This document shows positions 9,909 to 19,900 of a DNA stretch of 64,000 nt, one piece after another. The number at the start of each line of letters is the position of its first letter. Position 1 is the stretch's first letter. The stretch comes from Sipunculus nudus (lineage: Eukaryota; Annelida; Sipuncula; Golfingiida; Sipunculidae): assembly GCA_026874595.1 (NCBI GenBank), contig CM049312.1, positions 27,957,956-28,021,955 of the forward strand, read 5' to 3'. Position numbers and translations under genes: made by a program. Below the pieces are notes generated by a model that was not told the DNA's origin, did not search any database, and saw only the letters and a list, made by a program, of their open reading frames with translations.

Positions 9909-11972
9909 ATGTGTGGAATATTGTCTTGGGTGCTGCGTGTTTGCTTCGCAGTGACTGCTTTCCAGCAAATGTCCGGCGCCGTCACTTCCTCGGCCATCGA
10001 CATAACAACGCTTAACACCTCGCAACGTGCGTACGCGGACCTGAAAGGGAACGAACGTTTGAACAGACTGCGGTTCTGTGACCCGCGGACGCCGTCCAAA
10101 TATGTACATTTCGCTCCTTACCCCAGATGCCCCCATGCAGCTGACCATGCACAGGACCACCACGAAACCGGGACGGTTATCACTTTCAAGAGGAATATTC
10201 AAGCCACCAGGACCGACGCCATGGCCTGCCAGTGGTTCGTATCGTACAGAAAAACCTACACGGGTTGGTTTGGTCACAAATTTATAACTGACAAATGGGA
10301 CCGCCCGATTGCGCCTCCCTCGGCAGAAGAGTGTCGGAAATGGCGCTCAACAAGGGACTGCACGATCGACGGCAAGACGCACATGTTGTATTATGTCAGC
10401 ATGAGCCACGACGGATACGTCACGTATTCCAGCAACATACCTGTCAGTGTGAAGTATAATTGGTTCGCGTTCGGGTACGATCCGGAAACGTACACTCACA
10501 ACTGTATCATGAAAGAAGTGTATGTTGTCGCTTCTCCCCCGTATCAGGTTGTGCACACGTCGCTGGGCATGGCTCAGAACCTGTCGAGCACGGGAGCCAG
10601 ATCGTTTGAACTGGGCAGTCACATAACCACTGACGAATGGGTCATCGTTTGGCACAAAGTCGAACCTACAATGTCATGCGGTTATGTACTGGCAGAGATA
10701 CACCATAACGTAACCAAGGTTAAGCTGGGTGACGGCAACGGGCGCTTCTACTTGGTGCTGGAGGACGCCAAACAAATGCTTACATTTGACCGACAGAAAC
10801 ATATGATACCTAGTCTCAGTGCCATCGATCATCCCTACTGCGTGTCAAAGAGGCTGAGTATAATGAACTACACGGAAATGTACTGGGACACCTATTACGG
10901 GATCGTCGCTTGGATACCTGACACTGTTCCCGTTTCTGCAATCGAAAACCACCTTAACCATTCCACGGTACATCTGAATGTAAGCGTAGTAAACCATGAC
11001 CACTTGTGTGAGGAGTACAAGAGGAAGCAGCACGCCGACGCTCACGGGGCTGCCGCGTTAAACTGCACGCATTACCTTTCTCGCCGAAGACGTGACACTG
11101 GCCACGCAACCAGGTCGGAACTGCTGCTGATGACCAACGAAATAATGGAAAATGTGAGGTATTTTGTGTCTGGGAAGATCGTGGACTGGATGAATTCGCA
11201 ACAGCGTCAGCGCCTGGACACTTGGTGCGCTCAGAGTTATTACGACCACAACATGGCGCGTTCTCTTGCCATTGTCAACCCGTCGTCTGTGCTGTCCGTG
11301 TACTTAGGGCGGGACGTGTATGCCAAACCGCGCGGCAGCGTTTACGAGATAAGCCGATGCAGGTTCCTCAATGAAACGGACTTCCGTCTTGCCCGCAGTC
11401 TGGAGGTCGGCGAGGGCAAATCGTTGTGCTACAGCAGGCCTCTCATATACTTCAATGACCCGGCGGACGGGGGCAACAGGACGGCCAACATGACCGGGAT
11501 AAAGGACATGGAACCTCTGCGGGGCCAGGCCATGGATGACGGACGGATCGTGATCCCGCCCAAGTACACGGAATCCTGCCGCTACCCGAACATGTTGCGT
11601 TTTTACATCAACGAGGTACCGCTCACGTACAAAAACTACACTCTTATCACCCTGCCGGACGAAAACGGGACCGAAACCGAATTTGCGGTGTTGTCGGACC
11701 TGCCTTCTGAAAATTACATCCGTGATATGAATTACGGCTACATAGTGGATGACGTCGATCCCGCCCTGCGGGACGTCACCGATTTCCTGCCACCGATAGA
11801 GGCCGATGTCCCCATCATGGAAAACCCTTACACGGACAAGGAAATCGAAGGCGAGCTCGACCTCATGTCTATGCTGGAAAACGCGAACCAGATGCGCGTT
11901 TTCGATCGCCATTTTCGTTGGACGATGGCCATGTATCAGGTTTACACCAGCAATGACCCAGACCTGGGGTAA
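9909..11972 (+). CDS. Glycoprotein B-like fusion protein, ectodomain (ends at an in-frame TAA)
   Basis: Herpesvirus gB is the trimeric class III membrane fusion protein of the virion envelope. The frame begins upstream at a GTG; the first ATG is 9909, followed at once by a hydrophobic signal peptide (about residues 1-20), giving 687 residues. Hallmarks of gB are visible: a CYSRPL motif at about residue 507, a furin-like SRRRRD cleavage site at about 391-396, a WCAQ stretch after the cleavage site like the conserved Trp-Cys of gB, many N-glycosylation sites and evenly spread cysteines. The frame stops at TAA 11970-11972 before any membrane segment, yet the same frame stays open after the stop and encodes a gB-like membrane region. 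As it stands the product would be secreted unless the stop is bypassed or is an assembly error. Confidence 0.8.
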   Translation: MCGILSWVLRVCFAVTAFQQMSGAVTSSAIDITTLNTSQRAYADLKGNERLNRLRFCDPRTPSKYVHFAPYPRCPHAADHAQDHHETGTVITFKRNIQATRTDAMACQWFVSYRKTYTGWFGHKFITDKWDRPIAPPSAEECRKWRSTRDCTIDGKTHMLYYVSMSHDGYVTYSSNIPVSVKYNWFAFGYDPETYTHNCIMKEVYVVASPPYQVVHTSLGMAQNLSSTGARSFELGSHITTDEWVIVWHKVEPTMSCGYVLAEIHHNVTKVKLGDGNGRFYLVLEDAKQMLTFDRQKHMIPSLSAIDHPYCVSKRLSIMNYTEMYWDTYYGIVAWIPDTVPVSAIENHLNHSTVHLNVSVVNHDHLCEEYKRKQHADAHGAAALNCTHYLSRRRRDTGHATRSELLLMTNEIMENVRYFVSGKIVDWMNSQQRQRLDTWCAQSYYDHNMARSLAIVNPSSVLSVYLGRDVYAKPRGSVYEISRCRFLNETDFRLARSLEVGEGKSLCYSRPLIYFNDPADGGNRTANMTGIKDMEPLRGQAMDDGRIVIPPKYTESCRYPNMLRFYINEVPLTYKNYTLITLPDENGTETEFAVLSDLPSENYIRDMNYGYIVDDVDPALRDVTDFLPPIEADVPIMENPYTDKEIEGELDLMSMLENANQMRVFDRHFRWTMAMYQVYTSNDPDLG

Positions 11973-12467
11973 ATCGCTTCCGACATAATCAACGGCATCG
12001 GCAGCGCCGTTGGCACAGTATTCAGTGGTGCGTTGGATTTCTTCGGTAAACTCCTTTCTGGGATTTTGGGATTCCTCGGTACACTTGCTGGTAAAGTGAT
12101 CGCTTTTATACTGGGGATAATGGTGGGTATCGGTGGCGTTTATGCTTTTTTTGTACTCCTAAGACAAATGACAGCCCTGACCGTGCAAGCGGGGCGCGGG
12201 GCCTACGTCAAGTACAGAGACAGGAAAAGCGGGGTGCCAACGGTTGTTATCAGAGACCGTCGGTCGTCCACGTCGTCGAGTTCCTCCTCTACGTCGTCGT
12301 CGTCCGAGGGAGAAGACGAACCGCCGGGAAAAGGCGAGCAAACCCGTCTGCTGGGGAAAACAGGAAAAGATAACATTGTGAACGCTGAAAAGGACATGTG
12401 GGGCAAGAAATGGAATAAAAGATCGACAAGACGGGACAAATTGTCCATATGGCCTAGCGTATATTAA
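11973..12467 (+). CDS. gB-like membrane-proximal, transmembrane and cytoplasmic segment after the in-frame stop
   Basis: This 164-residue stretch is in the same reading frame as the ectodomain, directly after its TAA. It has no ATG before the middle of its membrane segment, so it is unlikely to be an independent gene. It opens with a Gly/Ser/Ala/Val-rich amphipathic region like the membrane-proximal region of gB, then a hydrophobic span rich in Gly and Ile (about 12060-12160). The cytoplasmic tail has a long Ser/Thr run, an acidic GEDE cluster and a TRLLGK dileucine-type motif as in gB endocytosis signals. AATAAA follows at 12468. The simplest reading is the C-terminus of the same protein, separated by a single stop codon. 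Confidence 0.75.
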   Translation: MASDIINGIGSAVGTVFSGALDFFGKLLSGILGFLGTLAGKVIAFILGIMVGIGGVYAFFVLLRQMTALTVQAGRGAYVKYRDRKSGVPTVVIRDRRSSTSSSSSSTSSSSEGEDEPPGKGEQTRLLGKTGKDNIVNAEKDMWGKKWNKRSTRRDKLSIWPSVY

Positions 12468-12582
12468 AATAAAAAAACGTATACGTCTTATATAGACCTA
12501 TGGGTTGTCTTGTATGCAACTGTACAAGTAATGGACCACCCCCCCCCCCCCCTCTTTCCACTATTGTATAATGATCAATAAA
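12468..12582 (+). terminator. Poly(A) signals after gB-like gene, with a C14 tract
   Basis: AATAAA occurs at 12468-12473, directly after the gB-frame stop, and again at 12577-12582. Between them is a run of 14 C (12539-12552). The convergent gene on the other strand has its own AATAAA at 12613-12618. Confidence 0.6.
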
Positions 12583-12612
12583 AGTAACAAGAAAACGTGT
12601 CAGTTGTTGTCG

Positions 12613-12618
12613 TTTATT
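12613..12618 (-). terminator. Poly(A) signal of the 12.7-13.4 kb gene
   Basis: TTTATT on the plus strand reads AATAAA on the minus strand, 78 bases after the stop of the minus-strand gene and convergent with the gB-like gene. Confidence 0.6.
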
Positions 12619-12695
12619 GAAAAGCAAACAAGTGATATACATGTGCCTGAATCCGTATATATCAGAACTGTGAACTATAACAAAATGTCGGGTGT

Positions 12696-13412
12696 TCACG
12701 GTAAACTTTGCTGACGAACGATATGAAAAATACAGCAACAAACACGCAACACGTCGTTCAGATCAGCTCTCACTGTCCCTGGTAGACCCAAGTTCATCGA
12801 TATAGAACCGGCGTCGGGGAAAATGTAACTCGTGACGTCTTCCCACGGGTGACGAGTTATGCTGGCGTTAACAGCGTTCGACGACGACACTCCGATCACG
12901 ATATCCGCAGGCAAGGGCCCTGTCAACAGCCCGGCGGGTCCTCCGCGTTGTCCGCGAAATGTTTGTTTCATCCCACGCACGAAACGGTTCAGCTTCCCTT
13001 TTCCCTTCCCGCGTATGAACGAGACGCGCTCGTCTCCAGCCTGCCAAATACAAACTGACGTGGAGTCCGTCTCGACGTCAACACTGGTGTCTGAAGTGCT
13101 GTGCCGTGCGGAATCTGACCCCAACCATCGTTTGAACTGCATGTCGAGATCCGTTGACCGTACAAGAACTCTGTTTCCTGTGACGTGGAATACGACCGTT
13201 TTATCACCACTCGTCGCCAGGTTGAAAAACACGTGAACATCCGAACCGCTGTCGAGGCACCAGTAAAGAAGGATTCCATCTGATTCGAGGTGCAGCGTGT
13301 TCAACACGTAATCTGTGACACGAGTGTTAGAGTTTGTTGTTCCACTTCCGGGAACCGTAGCAGACAGGCGGTTCTTTCTACCGGTTGTGCGGTGCATAGT
13401 TTCAAGAGTCAT
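12696..13412 (-). CDS. Unknown 238-residue protein
   Basis: Starts at ATG 13412. The central part alternates hydrophobic and polar residues (DVHVFFNLA, TVVFHVTGNRVLV) as in a beta-rich fold. A strongly basic, glycine-rich patch follows (RGKGKGKLNRFVRG, about residues 136-149), then GPLPADIVIG and a GLPGTVRADLND segment that loosely recalls dUTPase-type folds without its catalytic motifs. There is no signal peptide or membrane span. It converges on the gB-like gene and shares its strand with the next several genes. I do not recognise the family; a dUTPase-related fold is possible but unsupported. Confidence 0.7.
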   Translation of the reverse strand: MTLETMHRTTGRKNRLSATVPGSGTTNSNTRVTDYVLNTLHLESDGILLYWCLDSGSDVHVFFNLATSGDKTVVFHVTGNRVLVRSTDLDMQFKRWLGSDSARHSTSDTSVDVETDSTSVCIWQAGDERVSFIRGKGKGKLNRFVRGMKQTFRGQRGGPAGLLTGPLPADIVIGVSSSNAVNASITRHPWEDVTSYIFPDAGSISMNLGLPGTVRADLNDVLRVCCCIFHIVRQQSLP

Positions 13413-13482
13413 ACTTTTGTTCGGGGTGGCACAACAGACGTTGTGACAAACACAAATAAAAGGTGTCTACCGTGCGCGATTT

Positions 13483-14559
13483 CTAGTCCGTGTCACCGCA
13501 CGTGCATCCCATTTCCTTCATCTTTTTGTAGAAGACGGATTCGGGGTCAGAGCAAACGACAAACACGGTAGGCACGCCGCCATGGTGCGATGCCTTGCTT
13601 TCATACATTTCGTTGGCTTCAACCATAAACAAAGGCCTGCGGGTCTGAATGTCCATCGCCAGGTTCATCGGGCGTTCTTGTCCGTCGTCCCGCTTGTTTG
13701 TGACGCGGACGGCTTTTGCGCCGTTGTCTTGTGAAGGTTTGCACAAGACACAGTAAGCGGGGTATTCTAAGGGCTCGTCGTCATCATCAATCGTCGTGTC
13801 CGTTACAGGTGCTAGGTCATACAAGCGCACGTCGGTGCACGGTCTCACGGGAGCGCCGTCCCTTTTTACCAAGTCTTCCAAGTGGACATACCACAGGCGA
13901 TGGACGGCCCCGGTCACTGGATCCATTTCCTCCATTAGATATCCCTGTGTGGATATCATATTTTCTATGTAGCGGTTCATTTTAGGATGCTTGCATTGTA
14001 CCAGCACAGAATGGGGGTGAGGGAACTGGCGGTCCCCCGGTGGCACAGGCTCCAAGGATCCGTGAACAGAACATGGCCGGTGGCGTTTCGTTGAATGCGT
14101 ATCAAGAGACGTGACATCCGTAGTGTCTGGAGTTGTGCTGGGATGTTTGTCATACTTCGTCTCAGAGGGCGTTTGTGGGGTGCTGCCAGTTGTTTGAATG
14201 TTCTGATTCGGTTTAGGTTGCGCGACGGAAGAAGATAAACGTAACTTGCTTTTTCCGCGGAGCGTACGGTCAGAACGGCATTGTTGGCTCTTTGGCTTGG
14301 TTGCATTAATCATTTCCTTTTTCTCGATCTTTTTCCTTTTCGGTTGCACCCGTGCGTCTTCCGCACATTCCAACATTCCTGCGCCCAACCAGTTTTCTAA
14401 CGCTTCCTGGTCCATTTTCTGTTCGCGGACTGTCACGCCTGGTAGAGGTGCGGGCCCGTCCTGCGTTTCCTGGCATGTGGCTATGGCAGCTATATGGTGA
14501 AGAGCGGCCATTGACTCGCGATTGCGGGTATTCTTTGTGGTATGATCTGCCGTGTCCAT
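13483..14559 (-). CDS. Unknown protein with basic, disordered N-terminal half
   Basis: The frame continues upstream to a GTG, but the first ATG is 14559, giving 358 residues. Residues 1-170 are low-complexity, rich in Lys, Gln, Ser, Thr and Pro, with a likely nuclear localisation signal (QPKRKKIEKKE). The C-terminal half looks folded: it includes HSVLVQCKHPKMNRYIENM and YCVLCKPSQDNGAKAV, and ends MGCTCGDTD. The paired cysteines could bind a metal. Its place beside two large replication- or packaging-sized genes on the same strand suggests a nuclear accessory role, but this is only positional. Confidence 0.7.
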   Translation of the reverse strand: MDTADHTTKNTRNRESMAALHHIAAIATCQETQDGPAPLPGVTVREQKMDQEALENWLGAGMLECAEDARVQPKRKKIEKKEMINATKPKSQQCRSDRTLRGKSKLRLSSSVAQPKPNQNIQTTGSTPQTPSETKYDKHPSTTPDTTDVTSLDTHSTKRHRPCSVHGSLEPVPPGDRQFPHPHSVLVQCKHPKMNRYIENMISTQGYLMEEMDPVTGAVHRLWYVHLEDLVKRDGAPVRPCTDVRLYDLAPVTDTTIDDDDEPLEYPAYCVLCKPSQDNGAKAVRVTNKRDDGQERPMNLAMDIQTRRPLFMVEANEMYESKASHHGGVPTVFVVCSDPESVFYKKMKEMGCTCGDTD

Positions 14560-14673
14560 GAGTGCGGATGTATTCGTGATATGAACAAAATGCACTTTGC
14601 TGCCAGGACTGAATTGTACATCGTGTGACGCAACCACGGGTCTCCGTCACAAATACAAGGTGTCGGATGTGGA

Positions 14674-16971
14674 TCATGCTGTTCCGCCTGTCAGTTCGGG
14701 AAGGCCAAAAACACGCATGTATTCGTGAATGCTGTCATGCAAGTGCATCGCGCAATCACATGCATACCAACAAAGGCAACCTTGACACAGGTGTTTTTGC
14801 GGGATTTTGTTCCGGCAAAGACCCACGACATGCTTCACTCTCTTTTCATGGAGCGACAGCTCTGTTTCGTCTGTGTTCTCGTTCCAGCTCGATGAGGGTC
14901 CGTGGAAGTGTGTGTCTTCGAAATGACGCACGCACGTCGCTCTCTGAAGCGCTTGTGCGTTTTTTGCGTCGCAGGAACAGCAAACTGCGTTCTCGAAGCC
15001 TTCCCCGATGGTGTGGACAAGTTCGTAGCACGTTCTCTCACCATTGCATACCTGCACGACGCACAGCGATGCTTTCGATACGCAACCTTTTTTCTTCCCG
15101 GTGCATCTCGGCGTCCCTACCACGGCGGGAGGGTCTTTCGTAGATCCTGTGACTGTCACTGGACCGAACCGCCCGGATGTGACGTATGCCATCGGCACCC
15201 CGTGCCTGTCACCGGAACAGAGCATCATGTGGCGTTCGGCGTGCACGTACAGTTCACGCGAAACCCGTTTTGCCATCGCAGGCGGAGCAGGGGCTTCGTA
15301 AACCCTGTGCCATGACAAGGGCAGGGCTGTGACTGAGAACCCTCCGTAAGGAGTTCCCACCCGCAGGCTCGGTGTGTGCACGAAGCGGGGTTGACATTTC
15401 CCGCCCTTGTTCAGACGATCTACGTCAACGCAAACGCTGCGGGTGAACTCTGTTATGAACGGCTTCCGGACGCACTTGGCCTGGCACAGCGTGCACGCAA
15501 CCTTCAAGAATGTTATGTATTCTAGTCCACCAGCCAACGTATCTGATATCGTGCTGTACATCTGCCAACGGTACCTTTCCTGTATAAAGAAACGTAACAC
15601 GAAACCTACAAGGTCTGCTTCTTGTGATTTGTTTTCTACATTGTTTGTTCCGACACTCATGACAGCCGGTCCCCTTCCGAGTGGTACAAACACGGTGCGT
15701 CGCAGCATTTTACTCATGTTCTTAATTTTATGGAGGATAACTGCATCCATGTGACCCGTTCGCTGCTGGGACAGCGCATGCGGTCGCTTTTCGCTACACG
15801 CCGTCTTGCAACGGTTTAGCCAATGTTTCATGATAGGCCCCATACCTGAGAACAGATCAGTCCTGGGGTCTGGACCCGCGTTCACAATGCAGCCATTTGG
15901 TAATGATACGGCTACCGCCCTGGCGGAAGTGGAGCGGCAAAGGTTTACACGGCTGAGGTGTTCAACTGCGTTCAACGAGGATACGTGTACCAAACTCGGA
16001 GCAACAGGTTCAGAACACGCCCGCTGCCACGTTTCCGAATTGCCCTGGTCGCCGTTGCTTTCATCCGCTGGGGCAAACGTGGGCTGGGCAGAAGAACAAA
16101 CCTCACGGAAAAATGAAATCCTGTTGCGTATGACTTCACCCAGGCAAGACGGTGTGGGCATCTCTGCGTGCTCCGTCACGCCCTGCTCGTCTGCTGCGTC
16201 TCCTGAGCCTTCCCCTTTTGTGGTTTGTATCAGGTTTTCGGACAGCGACAGGTACCATTGGCGTGCTGGGGCGGATGCGCCGCTTCCGAATTCGTATATA
16301 CAGTTGATTATGGCCTCCTGTAGCTCTACATCTATTGACAGGCAATCGCTTAAACTTTCATGTAGGAAGACGCGTCTCAGACGACGCCTGTATTCTCTGG
16401 CCCGCGACAGGCAAGCGGCATGTGCGTCATCGTCCACGTCCGTGTCAAAGGGTATAACACTCAGACTGCACGCGCAGCACAGGTCATAAACCAAAGAAAC
16501 GTCTTGCGCAAAACCCGATTCTCTCTGTCGATCAGTATCATTGGACCAATTGTGACAGAACCACTTGTAAAACCGCAGTCCCAGATTGTAAGTATACAAC
16601 CATGCAGTTGCATTCGGGCCTCCCGTCTCAAAGAAGGAACACAAGTCCGATAACCGGTCAACACCTTCGGGGTCGAACAGCAGTGGTTGTGCTACGCATC
16701 TTAACAGAAAAACCTCTTCTGTTGACAGATCACACTGCGTAATTTTGAAGGCAGCGAGACCTGAATCTCGGATCGCATGTTTTACGCTTTGTGTGAGAAA
16801 TCCGTCCAGACCGGCCTTGTCCGCTGTTTGGTACTGCGTGAGGAATATCGCCCGGCATAACCCCCGTAGAAATTGGGTGTGAGCGTGAATGACGGATTCG
16901 GTGGTGGTGGTCGAATCGCCCCCATCTCGAGGGCGCGTCGCTGATGGCGCGTGATACGATACAGACGACAT
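14674..16971 (-). CDS. Large protein with Cys/His-rich C-terminus, possible packaging or replication factor
   Basis: Encodes 765 residues from ATG 16971 and lies only 9 bases after the stop of the preceding 1082-residue gene. The N-terminal 300 residues are helical with an aromatic segment (GLRFYKWFCHNW). The last 250 residues hold many Cys and His: KKGCVSKASLC, CCSCDAKN, CVRHFEDTHFH and LCQGCLCWYACDCAMHLH. These could form two or three zinc sites. A SVCVDVDRL segment (about residue 500) has the look of an acidic catalytic pair but is not diagnostic. The herpesvirus UL32/ORF68 packaging family is large, nuclear and zinc-rich, and the zinc-bearing primase subunit is another option; I cannot decide between them. 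Confidence 0.75.
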   Translation of the reverse strand: MSSVSYHAPSATRPRDGGDSTTTTESVIHAHTQFLRGLCRAIFLTQYQTADKAGLDGFLTQSVKHAIRDSGLAAFKITQCDLSTEEVFLLRCVAQPLLFDPEGVDRLSDLCSFFETGGPNATAWLYTYNLGLRFYKWFCHNWSNDTDRQRESGFAQDVSLVYDLCCACSLSVIPFDTDVDDDAHAACLSRAREYRRRLRRVFLHESLSDCLSIDVELQEAIINCIYEFGSGASAPARQWYLSLSENLIQTTKGEGSGDAADEQGVTEHAEMPTPSCLGEVIRNRISFFREVCSSAQPTFAPADESNGDQGNSETWQRACSEPVAPSLVHVSSLNAVEHLSRVNLCRSTSARAVAVSLPNGCIVNAGPDPRTDLFSGMGPIMKHWLNRCKTACSEKRPHALSQQRTGHMDAVILHKIKNMSKMLRRTVFVPLGRGPAVMSVGTNNVENKSQEADLVGFVLRFFIQERYRWQMYSTISDTLAGGLEYITFLKVACTLCQAKCVRKPFITEFTRSVCVDVDRLNKGGKCQPRFVHTPSLRVGTPYGGFSVTALPLSWHRVYEAPAPPAMAKRVSRELYVHAERHMMLCSGDRHGVPMAYVTSGRFGPVTVTGSTKDPPAVVGTPRCTGKKKGCVSKASLCVVQVCNGERTCYELVHTIGEGFENAVCCSCDAKNAQALQRATCVRHFEDTHFHGPSSSWNENTDETELSLHEKRVKHVVGLCRNKIPQKHLCQGCLCWYACDCAMHLHDSIHEYMRVFGLPELTGGTA

Positions 16972-16980
16972 TCGTGATTT

Positions 16981-19900
16981 TTAAAACACGTGCGTTTTCA
17001 TCCAAACGCAAAAGTCATTCCAAACAGGAGAGCTGTGAACATCTGTCACGCTGTCTTGTGCAGTAAACGGCGTGCCGTGGATGCACGTGTGTATATCCCA
17101 CAAGGCGGACTGGCTGTTACCACTGGCCACCGCCTTATATTGGGTGATGCTCCTCAGCCATCTTTCGGTCTGTCCAGTCGATACTGCAGGGCAGGAATCC
17201 TTTATGCAACGCTTCAGGTATCCAGATAGGTTTGGACGGGAGGGATCCCACAGGAATAATGGTGCTTTTCTTGTGATCATGCAGCGCATGTGTGCCCGCA
17301 GCTCATCTGATTCGGATCCTGTGTCAAGCAACCTTTCTGCGATGTGCACGCAGATGTTGTTTATGTTTTGTGCCCTTCGGCGCAAAAAGTTGACCCGTTT
17401 TTGTCTAAGCGTTGGCGCCTCCTTAGCGTCCGTCGGAGGGACAGGTAGCCGACGCAAAAATATGCGGCACATTCCGCACAGCCGCCCGATGGCTTTCAAC
17501 AACAGGGTAGTGGCCAAGTAGCTGCCCGCCCGGAAACGGGCGTGCACCACGTTATTGGAACTTGAACCACTCGTAACGTGGGCGTGCATGAACCTTTCCA
17601 CAAAATGCAGCACCCATATTCCCAACGGTTTCAAATGCCGTGCGATCTTTGCCTTCCATTTATCCTCTATGTTCAAAAGCGACAGCCGTTGTGTCCAGAG
17701 GTCTGTTTTCCCACAGTCCCACCAGTCGCCCGACACCAAGAGGTCCTGTTCCTTTGCCGTCTTTGGTTTCATCGCCTGGCTCAGGACGATGTCCTCCATT
17801 ATCATGTTGACCAACGGGGAAGCCCCTCCTGCTTTTGTTCGATCGCATGCATTACCCATACAGTCGGGTATGCATGTCGCTAACAGGTAGATCGCCGTCT
17901 TTCCTGAAAGGTGCAGACCCAGCCACCCGGCCATGCGTCGCACTTGTGCCGATGTCTGGATCCGGGCGTGCTCGCATCCTTTATCCCACAGCATGTTATC
18001 CGTTGTCGGCATATATGACCACAGGGAATCCCGTCGGGACACTGAATCGTCCCACTTCTCCCTGCATTTTTCCAGCAACAAACGGAACGCTTGTTCTGGT
18101 TCTTCTCTGACGCAGGTTCGTTCAGACAGTGGCCATACCGCGCCTACGTAAACATCGCCCTCCTGGATCCTCTGTCTGCTGTATGGGGTATCATCGGTGG
18201 ACAGCGACCCATTCTCGAAACAGTCTGCAGCGCTGAACCCCACCACGTCAGCAGCAGCCGTCAACAACACCTTCAGGGCAATCTTGTCCTCCTTGCACAT
18301 GTCGCCCATAAGCCGTATGTATACGTGGTGTTGTGGCAGCTCGGGGGACAGCAGGTTAAACAGGACAACGTCTGCATCAGGCGGTTCATCCTTTCTCCGC
18401 TCCCGCAAACGCATCGATTGCCTCACGTGAGACTTCAAACGTGCGACACCCGTCCCTCTGCATCTCGACACATAGTTCACACACATGTACACGTACGCTG
18501 CCATGACCTTCCCCATTATATCGCACAACCACACAGGGGTCACACTGGTAGCCTCTTTTGGCCTTTCTACAGGCAAAGCTGTGTCGTCACTTGCAGACGT
18601 ACTTGCCGACGTTGCCTCACCGGAAAAAGTCTCCTTTGCTGTGGCAGCATGTTGTGATATGTCTTCGTCCACGTCGCTGTCGTATTCCTCGAAGGTAACG
18701 CCGGGTTTACTCTGAACGAATGACGGATGGTCCACCCCATATGCTTTCGTTGTAGATTGGCTTTTGCTGTCTGCTGTAAGTTTCGGGAGCTGTGCCCGAG
18801 GGACTGCAACCAACCTGGCGACCCGCTCACAGTTGTACGCAGCAAGCTCCGAGGTGGTCAAACTTAGTTTTTCGGCTTTGTCAGCCCAGGCTGTGTCCAA
18901 CCATGAAAGGTGTGGTAACTCTGTTTGTTTCTTCTGTCTACAGGTCGACGCGACCCATTTCTCTGTGCCGTGTAGGCTCGGTTGTGAACAAATACTTAAA
19001 TTTCGTTTCTGTCTTTTTTCTAAATGCCGTAGTTGCGTGTCCTCGGATGGTACGCCTGTTTTGGCGGCGTCAGCGATCAAGCACAGAAGTTTGTTCATCC
19101 ACTGGTGGCATTTAGCCCGCACGGTCGCAAATCGCTCCCGTCCCAAGAGGTTGTCCAAGTTGCGTGATGTGTCAACGGCGCTTTTGTCCTCCCGATGTTT
19201 GTCTGCTGTCCAGACGCATACCCAGGCCGGAGCCAGTTCGAAATTATCCAGTTCGCAGAGGGCGTAAGACGTGGGTGTTAAGGCCTTCCACAGAACTGGG
19301 TGATCCTTCAGACGGTAGCTGTAACAGTCACACGTGTGTAGACTTTCGTCCGACGGGTCGGCAGTATTTTGCCAGCGTTTGTCAGACGCGTTGCACGATT
19401 TATGGTTTTTCCCGTTTTGTGGCAGTAGGTCAGCTAGTAGCAGCCTGTAACGTTTGCCTGAAAGATGAACCGTCTCGTACGTCAGGACAGCTGCCCCCGC
19501 ATCCCGCACTAAGTGTTCTTCATTTTCCCGCCATTGGTCACCTGCTTTGTGAAGATCGAGGGCTGTTGAGATATCCCCATCACCCTGGAATTCAACCGGT
19601 AGGGACTCTATGAAAGATGAACGGCAGTTCCCCCATGCACTGTCTGCGTCGCACGGGGCCAGCCCTGACTCTATGGCATTCGCGTCTTGGTTGAATCGGC
19701 GAACTCCCATATCCATGAAACCCGGTTGCATATGTCTTCCTTGAAATGCCCCTGTCAGGCCCTTCCAGTCGGCATGCACAGTGTGAAACAAGTAAGGGTC
19801 TGGTAACTTGATCAGTTGGCTCAAGTGCGCACCTAGTGACACCGACCCGTTCACCTTTGTGTCATTGGAAATGTAGCCCCTCCAAAACAAACTTTGGGTA

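Noticed and set aside
12033-12467. The membrane segment after the gB stop as a separate gene
   Set aside because: It starts at TTG, not ATG, lies in the gB frame and has gB-like content, so it is a continuation and not a new gene.
12696-13412. dUTPase-related protein
   Set aside because: Only a vague GLPGTVRADLND likeness; catalytic dUTPase motifs are absent.
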